Source: Gamarada debralockiae (taxonomy: Eukaryota > Ascomycota > Leotiomycetes > Helotiales > Hyphodiscaceae). From it: a DNA stretch of 64,000 nt. This document shows, piece after piece, positions 50,929 through 63,309 of this stretch. The stretch covers positions 1 to 64,000 of the forward strand of contig NXFV01000860.1 of the NCBI GenBank assembly GCA_002803225.1, read 5' to 3'. The notes beneath the pieces were generated by a model. The model made no database searches and was not told the origin of the DNA. It saw only the letters and a program-made list of their open reading frames with translations. The stretch's first letter is position 1. Every line of letters begins with the position of its first letter. The position numbers and the translations under genes were made by a program.

Positions 50929-53650
50929 CTACGGTAAACCCAAGAACAATTCCAACATCTTCGGATAATTCGGAGTCCCTAGTCCAGTCACTGGATCCCA
51001 TCTGCAAAATTTGACACTCGTCAGCAACTCTTGTTCTCGTGGCCCGAGCCTCCCCTTCCATTTTCCTTTAACGTTCGCCGACAAAACCTAAACCCCCTGC
51101 CCCGCCCCCCCCAAAAAGATGAAGAAAGTTCCACGGAGGAATGATGCTTACCCTTTGACAGCAGAAAAGCCCTCAGTCCCACACCCCGGATTCGTGCCAT
51201 TCGTGATATCGTTCAGAACCCATGGATTTGCGTACAACGTGGGGTTGATGAACCCGACGGGTCCTTTGCCTATTGCTAGGCGCTCTTCGTTGATCTGTAG
51301 AAATTAGTCTTCACTTGCAAATCCTCTGAGTGAAGTATAGAAAGACTATGTAAGAGCAGTAGTCATGCGCGAGGTCGAGGATAGCGAGGTGAAGACTTAC
51401 ACGATTGATGATTGACGCGAAGATAGGCGTGCCTTTTTCAACAGTCATTACACATCTCATTCCCTGCGGTTGGGAGGGGGAAGCCATACTTGCGCTCGTC
51501 CCACCTCCAAGAAGAGGTGTTGTGATTCCATACCCGAAGATGGCAATATTGATACCGTTTGCAGAGACATCCGGGATACCGCGACCTAGTCGATTATAGA
51601 CCCCACCATTTGCTCCAAAGCTTGCGTTGCCACTGTATGATGAGTAGGGTGGATTGTGATCTTTGAAGTATCTGGAGGGCCATCAAAGTCAGCTGAGAAA
51701 GTCGAGATGCTGTTCAAGCCGACGGCAGACTGGAGGCTTGAACTGAGTTTTGAATTTGGATAAGATGAAAGAGGACATACGTATTCAAAGCATCCTTCTG
51801 ATACACAGGCGCAGGATAGAGATTCGAGAATCCACCTCCTGGGCCCGTTAACGACTCGACCAGTGTTTCATTCGGCGTAATGTAGGTCTCGATAAAGACC
51901 GCTGCAGTTTCTGGCTCAAAGAGGGTACTAGTGGGAGCAACTTCAGTGCTTCCAACGGACAAAACGTACGGACAACTAGATAAGTCAGCATTTGATGATG
52001 ATTCAGCAAGGGGACAGCGTGTACTTGACGGGGAAAGTAGGACTGAAGATCTGATTGTCTGCACCCAAGCAAGTGCCGTATTCGTGTCCTGCAGTGGGTC
52101 GTCCGGCGACCCCAGTGTCGCCAGAGGCGAACACGACTGTCACTCCTTGGAGCCCGAGTTTCATGTATCTGATGCGAGTCAGAGAGCTGTGTATGCTTGC
52201 AGGGTTATTGGAGAGAGGAGAGGAGAGTGTACTCGTTGCATTGCCGCTGCTGATAGTAGGCTGGCAGATCGCTCTCCTGAATTCCGTATGAAAATGAAAT
52301 GACATTTGTGGGTTTAAACACGCCACATTGAAGGGTACCATTGTAGCCGCCTTGGAGAGGATCTGGATAGATAGAATCCCAATACGGGTCATCTCCAGTT
52401 TCGCCGTATGCCGAATAAGTGCAATAAGACTGCAGGAAATGTCAAGGCTCGCTTCTATAAGTAATTGTGAAAGAGGACTCACACCATCAATAGCATCTAA
52501 TAATTCGTTAAACTCAGTAACAGCTTTGGGAGAAGCCTCCACAGGGTCGCCGACCTGGAACACGGTGATCTTTTGAGGGTAAATCAGGGGATAGGCGATC
52601 TGGATATCCAACTCTGGCTCAATGAAGTCGCCAAAAGGGTTGCTGGTATTGTAAGGCGGAGTAACGCCGCCATCGACCGATGCCACATCTGGATGAGTGC
52701 CTTGAGGAATATAAGGCGTGAAATAGGCGAAGAAGTGGTCTAGGCTTTCCTGTGTGTATGTATAGCCCTGAGGGTCTTCTTCGTAGATTCCCAAAGCGTT
52801 TGTCGGGTCGGCTTTATCTGCTGGGGGGACTTGATAGAGCGCTTGGATGCATACGGGCGTCATGGCCACGTTACATGTTGACAAACTCCCGTTCAGGGGA
52901 ATGTTGCTTGGTGGAACTGAGACTGAGGGCGATGGAGGCCGGTTTGCAGGCAGATTTGATGAGCGCTTGGTCATGCGCTTCTTAACATTAGTCGTTGGTG
53001 TAAGTCTAACTCCAGGAGTGATGTAGTCCACGTGTTCCTGGATGTGTCGTGGAAGATGATACCTGAATTCATGAGCACAAGCCAGCTGGCTAATCAATTG
53101 GGAAAGTACGCACTCGTCACAGGCTATGGCATTATGGGCGGATGCCAAATGTTCAAAGTAATGGTACTTGGTATGCAAAAGTTGCTCCACTTCAGCAGCC
53201 TGGGCATCAAAAGCAAGCCAACCTTTGTTTTTGGAGTGGGTGATGCGAGAATTGCCGAGTCCCGAATTTCTTAACCATTCAGTGACAGTGTCAACGCTTT
53301 CCACTGATGGAGCGAACATTTCAGTCACTTCATCGGCTGTCAAATGCTTTCCATAATTGGGCGAAGTTGGATCCGAACTGATTTCTATATTAGAACCGCT
53401 GATATGAAATGGATGATGTGAAAATTGCAGACATATCCATGAGAACCTCATGCCCCTTGTCCAGGTTGTTCTGTGCAAGACCAATGCGGACGGACAGAAT
53501 CTGTTGAGACAAGACTTGGTTGCGCCGTAGCCATTGCGAAGAAGTGATCTGGCGCTTCTCATGAGCTGCGTGGTTATTCTGGGATGGCAATGAAGTAGCT
53601 TGACGGATGACAAGAGAAGCAAAGACCACAAAGACCTTTGAGAAACGCAT
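50929..53650 (-). CDS. Secreted sedolisin (S53) tripeptidyl-peptidase
   Basis: Ten exons: 53650-53433, 53377-53114, 53062-52483, 52429-52233, 52168-52025, 51975-51781, 51671-51490, 51432-51401, 51294-51152 and 51001-50929. They total 675 residues and every join keeps frame. Residues 1-20 form a secretory signal (hydrophobic, ending near TSLPSQ). A pro-domain with SPNYGKHLTADEV and a Ser/Pro-rich linker (near 190-215) follow. The catalytic set is visible: Glu309 and Asp313 in EPELD, Asp437 in SGDTG, and Ser592 in GGTSAS. The C-terminal end has the calcium-site pattern seen in the family (ITNG, then WDPVTGLGTPN). It should be processed to an acid-active exo- or endopeptidase in the medium. The first intron uses GTCTGC as donor, which is unusual but needed for frame. 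No lesion was found. The GTSAS motif is itself split by an intron. Confidence 0.93.
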
Positions 53651-53717
53651 GTTCCTATTTTATGGAGTCGCTCACAACGTTCTGAGTTGCCAAGAGGATT
53701 GCGGAATATTCTTGATT

Positions 53718-53724
53718 ATAAAAG
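53718..53724 (-). promoter_or_regulatory. TATA-like element of the sedolisin gene
   Basis: TTTTATAA on the minus strand lies about 70 bp upstream of the protease start codon, a distance common for fungal TATA boxes. Sequence match only. Confidence 0.3.
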
Positions 53725-55026
53725 CCTCTCCGACCATTCATCAATAATGGCAAGTGAAAGCTGACCCGTGTGGAGTCCTTACCCCGTGGAGGCGGGGTAC
53801 CCACAATCTGTCTTCTCGTGTCTTTTGGGAGTCAGGGATGGAAAGAACAATAACACGTATTGAAGGCTATGCCACGCGTCCAAGTGAGCGATTTACAGCA
53901 TGGCAGATATTATGTTGTTATGGCACATAATTTTCCACTCGGAAAGACAGCGTGCTCAGCGAACGAAAGGCAGGTAAGGCAGACTTAACAGACATAAATG
54001 TTAGACGGGCTAGGAACACAGCAAGGAGGCAGAGAGAGAAAGCCTGGCACATGTACTTGCAAACCAGTAGCAAGAGACTTTGAAGTACTTCGCCCCTGAA
54101 TGCTTTGTAATTGCTCGTGTTCCTGCTTTTTAGCCGGATAAACCCCTCATTCGGTACCCGGACCGCAATCCTGGAGTAACCGTCTGCGGTGAAGCAATAT
54201 TGAAGACTAGGCTGAGCATCGAGGTGACCAGTAACTTTGGCACAAGGTCATTCTGTGCCTCAGACACACATATGAAAGCAGTTGACTGTAGAGGCGGAGC
54301 CCAGTGACCTGCGAGACGGACCAATCCATCTAAAGTACTCGGTCGGATTTCCTTTCTCCGGCTCGAGATGAGCATCCGGTTTTGAATAACACTGGAATTT
54401 GAGGTAAAGAGCAAGGCGCCTTGCCAGCGATGGGTTTACCTGTCGATTTTGGGTCAACTGAACCCGACAGAATTGAGATGATGCAAGTCCAGATGCTTCC
54501 AAAAGCAATGCGAAAGGGAGGAGGAGAATATGTGACCAAAGAAACGCGTTAGACTGAGCGAGAATGGCGTTTTCGGAACTTTTGCCTAATAAGTTTGAGG
54601 GACGGGAGGAAAAGAAGATGTGCTCGAGAGCTGGTGGAGAAATCCAGCACGTTCAGCGCTCACGATCAGCATCAGAGCAAACCCCTGCCATTTTGCGGGG
54701 TAAATTTTCTTCGACGGCCTTCCCGCTCAACATCGAGACATTGTTCGAGACATTTGCAAATCCAAATTCATTTAATTCCGACTTCATTCAACTGGACTTC
54801 AATGAATCCCTCTTACCATAGATGATGGTTCTGGTATGCGATGGCTGCTCCTTCCCATTCTGCCCCGTCCCCCACTCTTGACGCCAATTGGCGTGTTGGG
54901 ACGAGGTCCGCTATAAGAATGCCATCGGCGACCACCGAGGTCTGTGTTTCCCTTTGTACCCTTCCTTTCCCTCTCCCTCTCCCTGTCTCTATTTCATTGT
55001 AAGTTTCTCTTCTCCTACAATCCAAG
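53725..55026. other. Intergenic, divergent promoters
   Basis: The sedolisin and the oxygenase are transcribed away from each other across about 1.4 kb. The right end is pyrimidine-rich. No coding motif is seen in the interval, including in the short frames at 54130-54825. Confidence 0.5.
54948..54992 (+). promoter_or_regulatory. CT-rich tract upstream of the oxygenase start
   Basis: A pyrimidine tract with repeated CCCTCT/CCCTTTCC units lies 35-80 bp before the ATG. Such tracts often mark transcription start regions of filamentous fungal genes. Confidence 0.4.
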
Positions 55027-56180
55027 ATGGCAGACGTCGCGTCTCCTCAAAGCGACACTCTCGCCGCGGCTCTCGAAGCCCAAAACTACCTCCAATCGCG
55101 CCTCACGACTTCCACAACCACGACCTCCTTCCGATCCATTCCAATAATCGACCTCTCGCCCTCCTTCTCCTCGTCCCTTCCCGCCCGCCAAGCCGTCGCT
55201 CGCCAAATAAATGAAGCGTGCATGACTGTTGGATTCTTCTACATTACAGGCTACGGCTTTGAGACCACCTGTGCTCAAACTCTCAAATTGGCAGAGCGAT
55301 TCTTTCACGAACTACCACAAGAAGCTAGGGAGGCGATACATATGAAGAATTCGAAATACTTTAGGGGTTATGAGCCGGCGCAATATTCGAGTGTGAATAA
55401 CTTTACGAGTAAGGAAACTAAGGAGGCGTTCAATTGGGGGTATGAAGCTGGACTGGATCCTACGGGCGGTGATGGGAAGTATGTGGAGCTAGATGGGAGT
55501 AAGGATGGGGGAAAGAATCTGTGGCCGGATGAGAAGCTGCTGCCCGGCTTTTACGAGGGGATTGCTGAGTACTACGGGAAGGTATTTCTTATTGAACGGC
55601 CCTATGGACCGCAAAGTTCTGACCATTGTAACAGATCTTGCAGCTCTGCAGACATCTCTTCCGTCTCTTCGCCCTCTCCCTCGCCCTCCCAGAAGACTAC
55701 TTCGAATCACTCACAACCCACCCCGGGGGCATCGCGCGCCTAATCCGCTACCCACCATCCACCAACCTCAAGCCACTCTCTGCCGTCAACGAAGACGAAG
55801 AGATCGGACTCGGCGCACACACAGACTACGAATGCTTCACACTCCTGCTCCAAGACAACAATCCCGGTCTCGAGATCCTTTCCCCAGACGGACACTGGAT
55901 CTCCGCCTCACCAGTAGAAGGCGGCATTGTGGTCAATGTAGCGGATTTCTTGATGCGATGGACGAATGGCATTTATAAGAGTACGGTGCATAGAGTGGTG
56001 AATAGGACGGATAAGGAGAGGTACTCGGTGCCATTGTTCTTTTCGATCAATTATGATGAGACGGTGGAGACGCTGCCGAGTTGTGTTAGTGAGGAGAATC
56101 CGAGTAAGTTTCCGCCTATTACGGCCGGGAGGTATGTGTTGGATAGGTTAAGCTTGACTGTTAAGACGGGGAAGTATTGA
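55027..56180 (+). CDS. 2-oxoglutarate/Fe(II)-dependent oxygenase (isopenicillin-N-synthase fold)
   Basis: Exons 55027-55581 and 55635-56180 (53-bp intron, phase 0) encode 366 residues, the standard length. The N-terminal DIOX_N region begins at SIPIIDLSPSF (about 37-47) with VGFFYITGYG. The C-terminal double-stranded beta helix carries the iron triad His247-x-Asp249 (HTDYE) and His304 (TVHRV), and Arg314-x-Ser316 (RYS) that binds 2-oxoglutarate, followed by PLFFSINYD. All catalytic residues are present. The substrate is unknown; fungal members oxidise secondary metabolites, gibberellin-type compounds or xenobiotics. There is no signal peptide, so a cytosolic enzyme is expected. The neighbours are a protease and a broken regulator, so context gives no pathway. 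Confidence 0.93.
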
Positions 56181-57385
56181 ACTTTTCCTCTAGCGTGCAG
56201 TGTAAGTGGACTATAAGATAGGTATTAAAATCTGTATTCATTCAAGGATTGAGCACAACGCAGTTTCTCTGCTATCGTGGCCTAGTAAATGAGTTGAATG
56301 CCCTTTTCCCATGTATCCACGAGTCATGTAATGTGCTGCTAACTCGGTGCAAAGCTGTGTTGCTTTCGAACCAGTCAAAACACTTCACTCAACGTATCCA
56401 TTGCTTTGAATGTTGCCTTCAGTGGCGTAATACGACAAGAAACTCGTTAGTATATCATCGCTCGCCTTTGCTATGTCGCGTACCTGATGAATTCTTCAAC
56501 CTTAGCCCATCCATCCGTACCCTTTGCAGCTCTAGAAATCCGTCGCTCAACGTCCTTTATTTGTGGCAGTCACTTGAACTCTGGAGTCTCTGCCTTACCA
56601 TCACTTTCCGACTTCAGTTAGAACAAGCTACTCTGCGTCCAATGACAAGACAGCGAAGTAGGTACATGGTATAATGCTGATATGAAGTGACCTGAATGGA
56701 GATAGTTCGCTCTCAACCGACTATCAGGCGCTAATCCAAATCACGACGCTTCATTCAGACTCCTGGCATGGCTTATCAGCCTGTCGCCATCAGGTCGGGC
56801 TTCTACAGTCAATCGAATTCTCAGATTCATCTCCAAAGCCAATATATTTGGGAATTTGAGGCAAGTTCTGTCACTTCAATAGAGGCGATACCCGAGAGCA
56901 CTAGGTCTACAAAACATAAGGCGCATTTCATCAACACAAAGCTGGGCGAGATCTCTCACTCATTCTAGTATCATTGGCTAGAATGAACTGAGCAGGAGCT
57001 TCAGGAAGCATGGGATTCTTACACTGCACCGTTCACGGAATCAGAAAGCAACCCCTTAGACCGAGTCCCGAGCCTTGATAGAAACTCTCTCGTTGGGTCG
57101 CTTTCCTACGAGAGCCCTCCAGAGATCGCTGCAATCCATGGTGCTTCCCAGTGGCTACAAACTCTTCCTATTGATTGGAACGAGAACGACTTCCATAATC
57201 GTCTGCGGAGCGGACAATAAGTGAAATCTCAGTTGCTCGCATCTCTCTATGCGTCAGCTCAGGAACCTATACTTGATACACTTCCAGAACGATGTCCCAA
57301 CGTACCCCCCGGTATCCCATCATACACCAATTTAGCCCCGAACATCGATAAATTCTTCTGCCATTTCATCTTTTAAGTGGCAAAC
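56181..57385. other. Intergenic, no gene seen
   Basis: 1.2 kb between the oxygenase and the broken Zn2Cys6-like gene. A plus-strand frame at 56249-56674 (141 codons) is Leu/Ser/Cys-rich with no motif and overlaps the likely 3' untranslated region of the oxygenase. Confidence 0.5.
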
Positions 57386-59023
57386 ATGCACAGCGAACAA
57401 AGTGAAATGGCCATGCCTCTTTCCTCTCCCACTAGTCTCGATTCCAATTCAGGAGGCTCTGCAGTGGACATGGGTCACGATTTCAGTGCACAGTCAGAAG
57501 CGAATTTCATGGCTGTAGCCGCTACGCCTAGCCCCAGTGCGAAGCAAATGGAACAACGAAGGGTCTTGTAATTGTTTCGTCATTGAAGATGGCTCGAGAA
57601 TCAATAAACAGCCCCAAAGAACGCCGCAAGAGAATCAGAAAATACCGAGTAACAGAACACCAAAAAGACGCAATGCTGAAAGACGAAAGCAAGGCAATAC
57701 CTGCATGAGATGCCGCTTTCCTCGCGTTGCTGTAGGTTATCAAGATATTCAAATCTACCAGCATATTTCACTAATTCTCATGTTAGTGTGATGGCCGTAA
57801 CTTATGCGGCACATGCAACCGCCTAGAACAGTCTAAAAATCTTGCTCACTGCATGAAAGCAGGATTTATGGAGATTGTCAAATCGGGCACATGCAATTAC
57901 GTTTGTCAGCTCCTACTGTTGTTCTAAGTTTCTTCTGGGCGTAAGCTAACTGAACATTGGCAGCGCAACGGGCCATTAATCATTTCACTCTTGATGAGAA
58001 CCGGCGCATAAAGATGTTCCTGCCCGAAGCTTTCGATATAGATCAGCTACTGGGTCTTTCGGAACATCGACGACAATGGCTCAACATAAGAGCTCGTCAG
58101 GCTTCTGGGTCGCTGTACGTCCTAGATCTTGAAAAATGTTGCGACTTCCTTGACAACATCCGAAAGAAGTCGAAATCTTCAAGTAAGGGTAACTTGAGGA
58201 CCTTTATCGACGATGAATTGGTCAAAAGGGATCCGTGGTATAGTTGCGTCAGGGAATATGACCTGACAAAGAACAAGACAGTAAAAGTCCCCTCTTGCAT
58301 CCAGCGATATTGACTAAACATACTGACTGGTCACAGCCTTTGCTCTCCCAATGGAACAACATGCCCAGCCGGGCAAGCTACGACCTCGTTTCACTGTCTG
58401 AAGGGTGTCCCGGGGCGTCCCTTGAATCTCGAAGATGAAGAGGACAGAAACGAAATCGTGATTGCAGCTCAAATCTCCCGGGTCGTCTGTCGCAAACTAG
58501 AGATCGACGGCCACCAAGCCCTCCAGACCGAAATCAACAAAACCTGATCAAACAGCACATACGAGGGGCGGAATAGCTGCGTGGAAAAAACTCGGCAAGA
58601 TTCTGTTGTTCTCCGCTGGCGCATGTCTTGGTGGAAGCTGCTCGGCGATGGCTCTAACCACGACGACCCATTTCGGGACAAATTTGTTGGGCGTGTGGAA
58701 CATCTTAGCAAGATGCTTTACTTCTACTACTTTGCGCTGAAGATAAGAATTGGCCCCTGTGATTATATGTCTGGGTTGGAGGGCGAGATGTCTAGTTACC
58801 CGGATGCTATGCCCGCGTTTAATGGCTTTTTATTGTGCAGAGTATCGAGGGTTTTGAAGAGTGGTTGGAGCGAGGTAAGCATTTGATTCGAGAGGCTAAT
58901 GTTGAGAAGAGATTTTGCAGTAGAGGACGATGCGACTGGAGCTGGATTTGGCGGCTGTTGGAATCTTACTTTCTTCCAGGTTATGATGAGAGAGGTACTG
59001 GTAAGCGATTGAAGAATATGTGA
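57386..59023 (+). pseudogene. Zn2Cys6-like regulator, broken in its C-terminal half
   Basis: The first half reads cleanly over probable exons 57386-57562, 57612-57731, 57787-57904 and 57964 onward (49-59 bp introns). A basic RTPKRRNAERRKQG stretch leads into a cluster with spacing CX2CX6CX5CX2CX11C (CMRCRFPRVAC, then CGTC and AHC); the last spacing is longer than the canonical 6-8. After about 58280 the family-like sequence continues only by changing frame. Shifts lie near 58391, 58610 and 58835, and an in-frame TGA lies at 58545-58547 after the segment ending ALQTEINKT. Later pieces RWRMSWWKLLGDGS, YFYYFAL and EGFEEWLERG look like the C-terminal part of the same family. A truncated protein ending near 58313 could still be made. 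The first in-frame ATG is at 57386. Confidence 0.65.
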
Positions 59024-59595
59024 ATTGTAGAGGTACTTAGTACCTCGCGCCCCGAATGTAGCGAGTGGGTGTCTCCATTGTCTATACAGAATGTATAACA
59101 TAGACCAAGAGAGGGCGCATTATCATTATCAGCAAACCCTCAAATTGTCCGAGGGGTAATGAGCTAGACTTATTTCGTTGACAGTCAAGACCGGAAGGAT
59201 TTGCGTACAGACAGCTAGTAGAACGGGACAAGATACTCAATCGCTCAAATGGGCGCAGTCCCAGAAATAGGACACTTATGCTGAATCAATTAATGGCTTT
59301 ATGCACAGCGCCCATAAGTCGAAGTCGTCAAGCCCAACCTTTCTCAAAGGACCTGCATCAAGAAAAAGGGGCTCGTTAAGCTACCCCTGAGTGATCAGAG
59401 GCAACGCCATTGGACTTAGCGCCACAGCGGGTTTCCCAATAGGGTAAGATCGCTGAATAGATCCTGAGTTCTGTTTTGGGTGAACGCAGGAACAGAAACG
59501 CCAAAACGCGTCAACCCGGCTCATCCGGTCATTTCAATTTTCCCTTTCTCCATTTTAACTTCATTCATTGCTTTTCTCATTTCCTCCGTCAATTG

Positions 59596-59603
59596 TATAT
59601 ATA
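59596..59603 (+). promoter_or_regulatory. TATATATA element before the glycosyltransferase
   Basis: A perfect TATATATA lies 50 bp upstream of the ATG at 59653. The position is plausible for a core promoter in a short-leader fungal gene. Confidence 0.35.
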
Positions 59604-59652
59604 CGTTTCCCTTTAATGTCCATTTGGTCTTGCGAACCGTAAATCCACGTTC

Positions 59653-60884
59653 ATGCGCCGCCACCAAAGGGTTCGATTCGCCAGCGAAATCCTCATCGTT
59701 ACAATCCTGCTCATATATTTCCAATTCCTCAAACCAAACCCGATATGCCAAGACAATACTGATTGGACGCAATATGCATACATTCAGTATGTCACGAACT
59801 CAGATTATCTGTGTAATTCGGTGATGCTATTTGAGACGCTGCATAGACTTGAGAGTAAAGCGGATCGGTTGATGCTGGTGCCGGCCCAATTTGGGGCGAC
59901 TAATAGCTGGATACTGGATTTGATGCTGAAGGCGAGGGATGAATATAACGTGCGGTTGAAATTGATGGATATTCAGACGAGGGGTGGTGATTGTGCGTAT
60001 CCTCTCCATCTACCCTTCTCGACGTCCTCTGCTTCGAGACCGGATTTGGTAGGCGTAAAGGCTAATTTTGGGATGATAGCAACATGGTCCCAATCCTTCA
60101 CCAAGCTCCTAGCCTTCAACCAAACACAATACACTCGCATCCTCTCCCTCGACTCAGACGCCACCCTCCTCCAGCACATGGACGAGCTTTTCACTCTCCC
60201 CCGCACACCGGTCGCCATGCCCCGCGCCTACTGGCTCCCTGAACCAAACCCCAACCAACTCACCTCCTCCGTCCTCCTTCTCCAACCCTCTCACCATGAA
60301 TTCGCACGAATAGAAACCGCCATCTCCCATGCTGGCGAGCGAGATTTCGACATGGAGATTCTAAATCAGTTGTATAACAAGAGCGCGATGGTATTGCCGC
60401 ATAGACCGTACTTTCTGGTTACGGGAGAATTTAGGAATAATGAGACAATGGGCCATGAGGCATATTTGGGAAGTGGCTATGAGGGATGGGATGCGAGGGG
60501 GGTGAGAAGGGAGGCGAAATACGTGCATTTTAGTGATTGGCCTATGCCGAAACCCTGGATTTCTGCGCCGGCAGAATTTGCTGCAGAACAAGAGCCGGAG
60601 TGTACAAGAAATGAGAAGGGGGAGAAGGATTGTGCGACGAGAGAGGTGTGGTTGGAGCTGTATAGGGATTTTGTTGCTAGGAGAAAGGTATGTGATCTTT
60701 TATGTTGGACGAGAGAGTTTTCAGGTTTTCCCACGCCCCTAAGTGGAGTGAGGATGTGATGCTGATGAGTAAATAGAGGATTTGTAATTTAGATACGCAT
60801 ACGGCGAAAATGGGCCCGGATGGAAATCTAGGACTTGATCCGAGTTTGAGGACGGGATTTATACCTGGACACGAGATAACTTGA
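59653..60884 (+). CDS. Gnt1/GT8-like glycosyltransferase, Golgi type II membrane protein
   Basis: Two exons (59653-60687, 60777-60884) give 380 residues. Residues 12-26 form a single hydrophobic anchor after a short basic tail (RRHQRVRF), the topology of Golgi transferases. The catalytic domain starts near AYIQYVTNSDYLCNS and contains RILSLDSDATLL with the DSD metal-binding motif at 167-169, then RAYWLPEPNPNQL, the sugar-acceptor loop region and KYVHFSDWPMPKPW. The pattern matches fungal N-acetylglucosaminyltransferases of the Gnt1 type in glycosyltransferase family 8. The donor sugar is inferred, not seen. The last exon restores a conserved Cys-containing tail. The intron is 89 bp, phase 0, and the acceptor TAG|AGG is weak but frame-preserving. 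Confidence 0.9.
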
Positions 60885-61258
60885 TATATATGACCAGACC
60901 AACTAAATCCGACCTTTCTTGGATCCTTTGCATTACAATGGGAGCTCTCTTTCCATGCGAATCAGTGACCGTGATCTTGTGCGCGTTCAAATGCGCTCTA
61001 AATTTCGAGAGAAAGACTCTAGGGGCAGGAGATTGGAAATAAAAGGAACGTGCGAAATCTTCTTCGTAAAAATGGCCAATCAGTTCGTTGCGCGTACCAA
61101 ACCCGGTGCAGATCTCACGTCAGATTCTATTTAAACATTAACGCCACCTCTTCCCCGCAAAGCCAAAGAATGCTCTATCAAACACAGAATTCGCTGACCG
61201 ATTTTCTACTTCGAAATCAAGAGAGGCATCCGGTCGTGCGAAATCTCGCGCCCTAAAA

Positions 61259-63309
61259 ATGCATTGTCTAGAGCCTTCCCCTATGGCTGTTGTCAAGGAA
61301 AAGAAGAGATTGCGCGCCTGCTTACCAAAAACTAGAACTGGCTGTATCACCTGCAAGTTGGTTTCACTCTCCTTAAGTCTATCAATTTACGTTGTTCGAT
61401 CTTTATTCCTAACTAGCATGCATGTAGGACTCGTAGAGTGAAGTGCGATGAAACGAAGCCTGAATGCGCTCGTTGCATCAAGTTCGGGGGGAAGTGCGAC
61501 GGGTACGGAGAGACAAGACCTCGCTCCTCGCAACCTGGAAACTTGGGCAGACGACTTTTGCTCCCAAACTTCTCAACCGGCAGCTTTGTTTCTCCAGTCC
61601 CCAAAGACATCTCAAAGGGCTCGTTTGAAAACGCAGGGCAGCGTTTCCTCTTTATGTATTATTGCCAAAAGACTGCCCATGAACTTTCTGGGACTTTTGA
61701 GACGTCAATCTGGAATAGGCTACTTCTTCAAGCCAGCGATGACCATGCATTCATGCGGTATGGGCTTATTGTGATGGGAGCATTGAGTCGAAGCATGAAA
61801 ATAGGCATTGCGAGGAACACCCGAGATGACAAGGACCATCTGTCTCCAGAATTCGACACTGAATGGATAAAAGACGAATGTCTTCTCTTCCACTATGGTA
61901 AATTCCTCCGAGGCTCCCGAATGGCATTATCGAAGAGAGTATACGACAAGAGGCTGGCTTTGATAGTGTGCCTGGTGATCATATGCATTGAACGTCTTCA
62001 GTGGCGACTTTTCACAGCCGTCAAACATATCAGAAGTGGCATGGACCTACTAGATGAATGGATGGAAAGCAGAACCGACCGCCAAAATGCACTGCCATGC
62101 CCAACAACGAGACTGGACGGCATCGACGGCGAAATCGTTCAACACTTTCGTAATCTAGATGTTGAAGCATCGCTATTCTTGAACACTAGACCTAAAATTC
62201 ATTCTGGGAATCGCAGACATGAAGGTAGCTATGATGTTATGTCCATGCCGCAGAGTTTCACTACGGTATTGGAGGCCAGGTCTTTTCTGGAGCCCATCTG
62301 TCAGCGGACTCTCAACTTCATTCATAGCACCCGACTTGACAGCAGAATATCACGTTCGCCTTTTTACGGATTGGAGACGACACCAAACTTCAACATTGGA
62401 AGCGATGCTGACCCACTATTACCACCAAACGAAGATACGGGACGAGAAAACAACCTAGAGCGGCCAGGAGATGTTGCATCCTCGATGCGATTCGAGCAAG
62501 AGATTCACGCCTCACAAAATCGTCAGTGGTCAGCGGCATTTAAGCCTCTGCTCACTTCCATCCCAACAACAGATAACAACTTCCTCGGCGCATGCATTTT
62601 GAAACTTCGGTCACTTGCTGCCGCGATCAATTTAGCTGGATCTCTCTCTTCAACTGAGCTCGTATACGATTCTCTTCTGCCGGAATTCAGGGGGGTCGTT
62701 GCACTGGCCAAATCTTACTTATCGCATCCGCGCTCCTCTAAGATCATCAATGAAGGCTCATACAGTTTAACGTCAGGTATGTCTAATTCTCGGAGAGATA
62801 TGTCCTACTTAGGATGTCTCGCAAGTCTTAACTTTCTAGACACCCCTGGAGAGTAGAGGACTCATGAGACATTGCCACAACTCCAAATTCTACTCTATTA
62901 GGCAATACTGACTCCGTGATTTTGACCTACAGGACTTATCTACCCCTTGCAACTGGTAGCCGACAAATGCCGAGATCGCAAGCTCCGCCGTGAAGCCATC
63001 GGGCTGTTGAAATCAAAGCCGTGGAGAGAAGGCTCGTATTCTTCGTTGGCGCAAGCAGCGGTAGCAACCTGGTTTATGGAGACCGAGGAGGAAGGAGTTG
63101 AGACGGAATATATTCCTGAGGAGGCAAGACTCAGACTTATAGAGACTGAGTTCATTGAAGAGCGCAAGTACCGGAGAGGAATAGCAAGGTGCCTGCGTGG
63201 TGTTGGTGCGAACGCGGAGTTGAAGGTTATCACAGTGGACTGGAAGTTTGAGGCGCCTGATGGAGTTCCGTGGAAGTATTATGGTAGTTCGACTGGGCAA
63301 GTTCTTTAG
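61259..63309 (+). CDS. Zn2Cys6 transcription factor
   Basis: Exons 61259-61356, 61428-62776 and 62933-63309 encode 607 residues. The zinc cluster CX2CX6CX6CX2CX6C begins at residue 29 and is cut by the first intron (71 bp) inside CITCK|TRRVKC; this position is common in fungal zinc-cluster genes. The sequence after the cluster (GYGETRPRSS) fits the class whose clusters end in CDGY. The rest has no clear motif-based domain and resembles the fungal-specific regulators with an N-terminal cluster and a helical C-terminal half (ADKCRDRKLRREAI near 490-505, typical of that group). The second intron (156 bp) is required to keep frame and skip a TAG stop at 62854-62856. The ATG at 61259 is the first in frame. 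Targets unknown. Confidence 0.9.
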
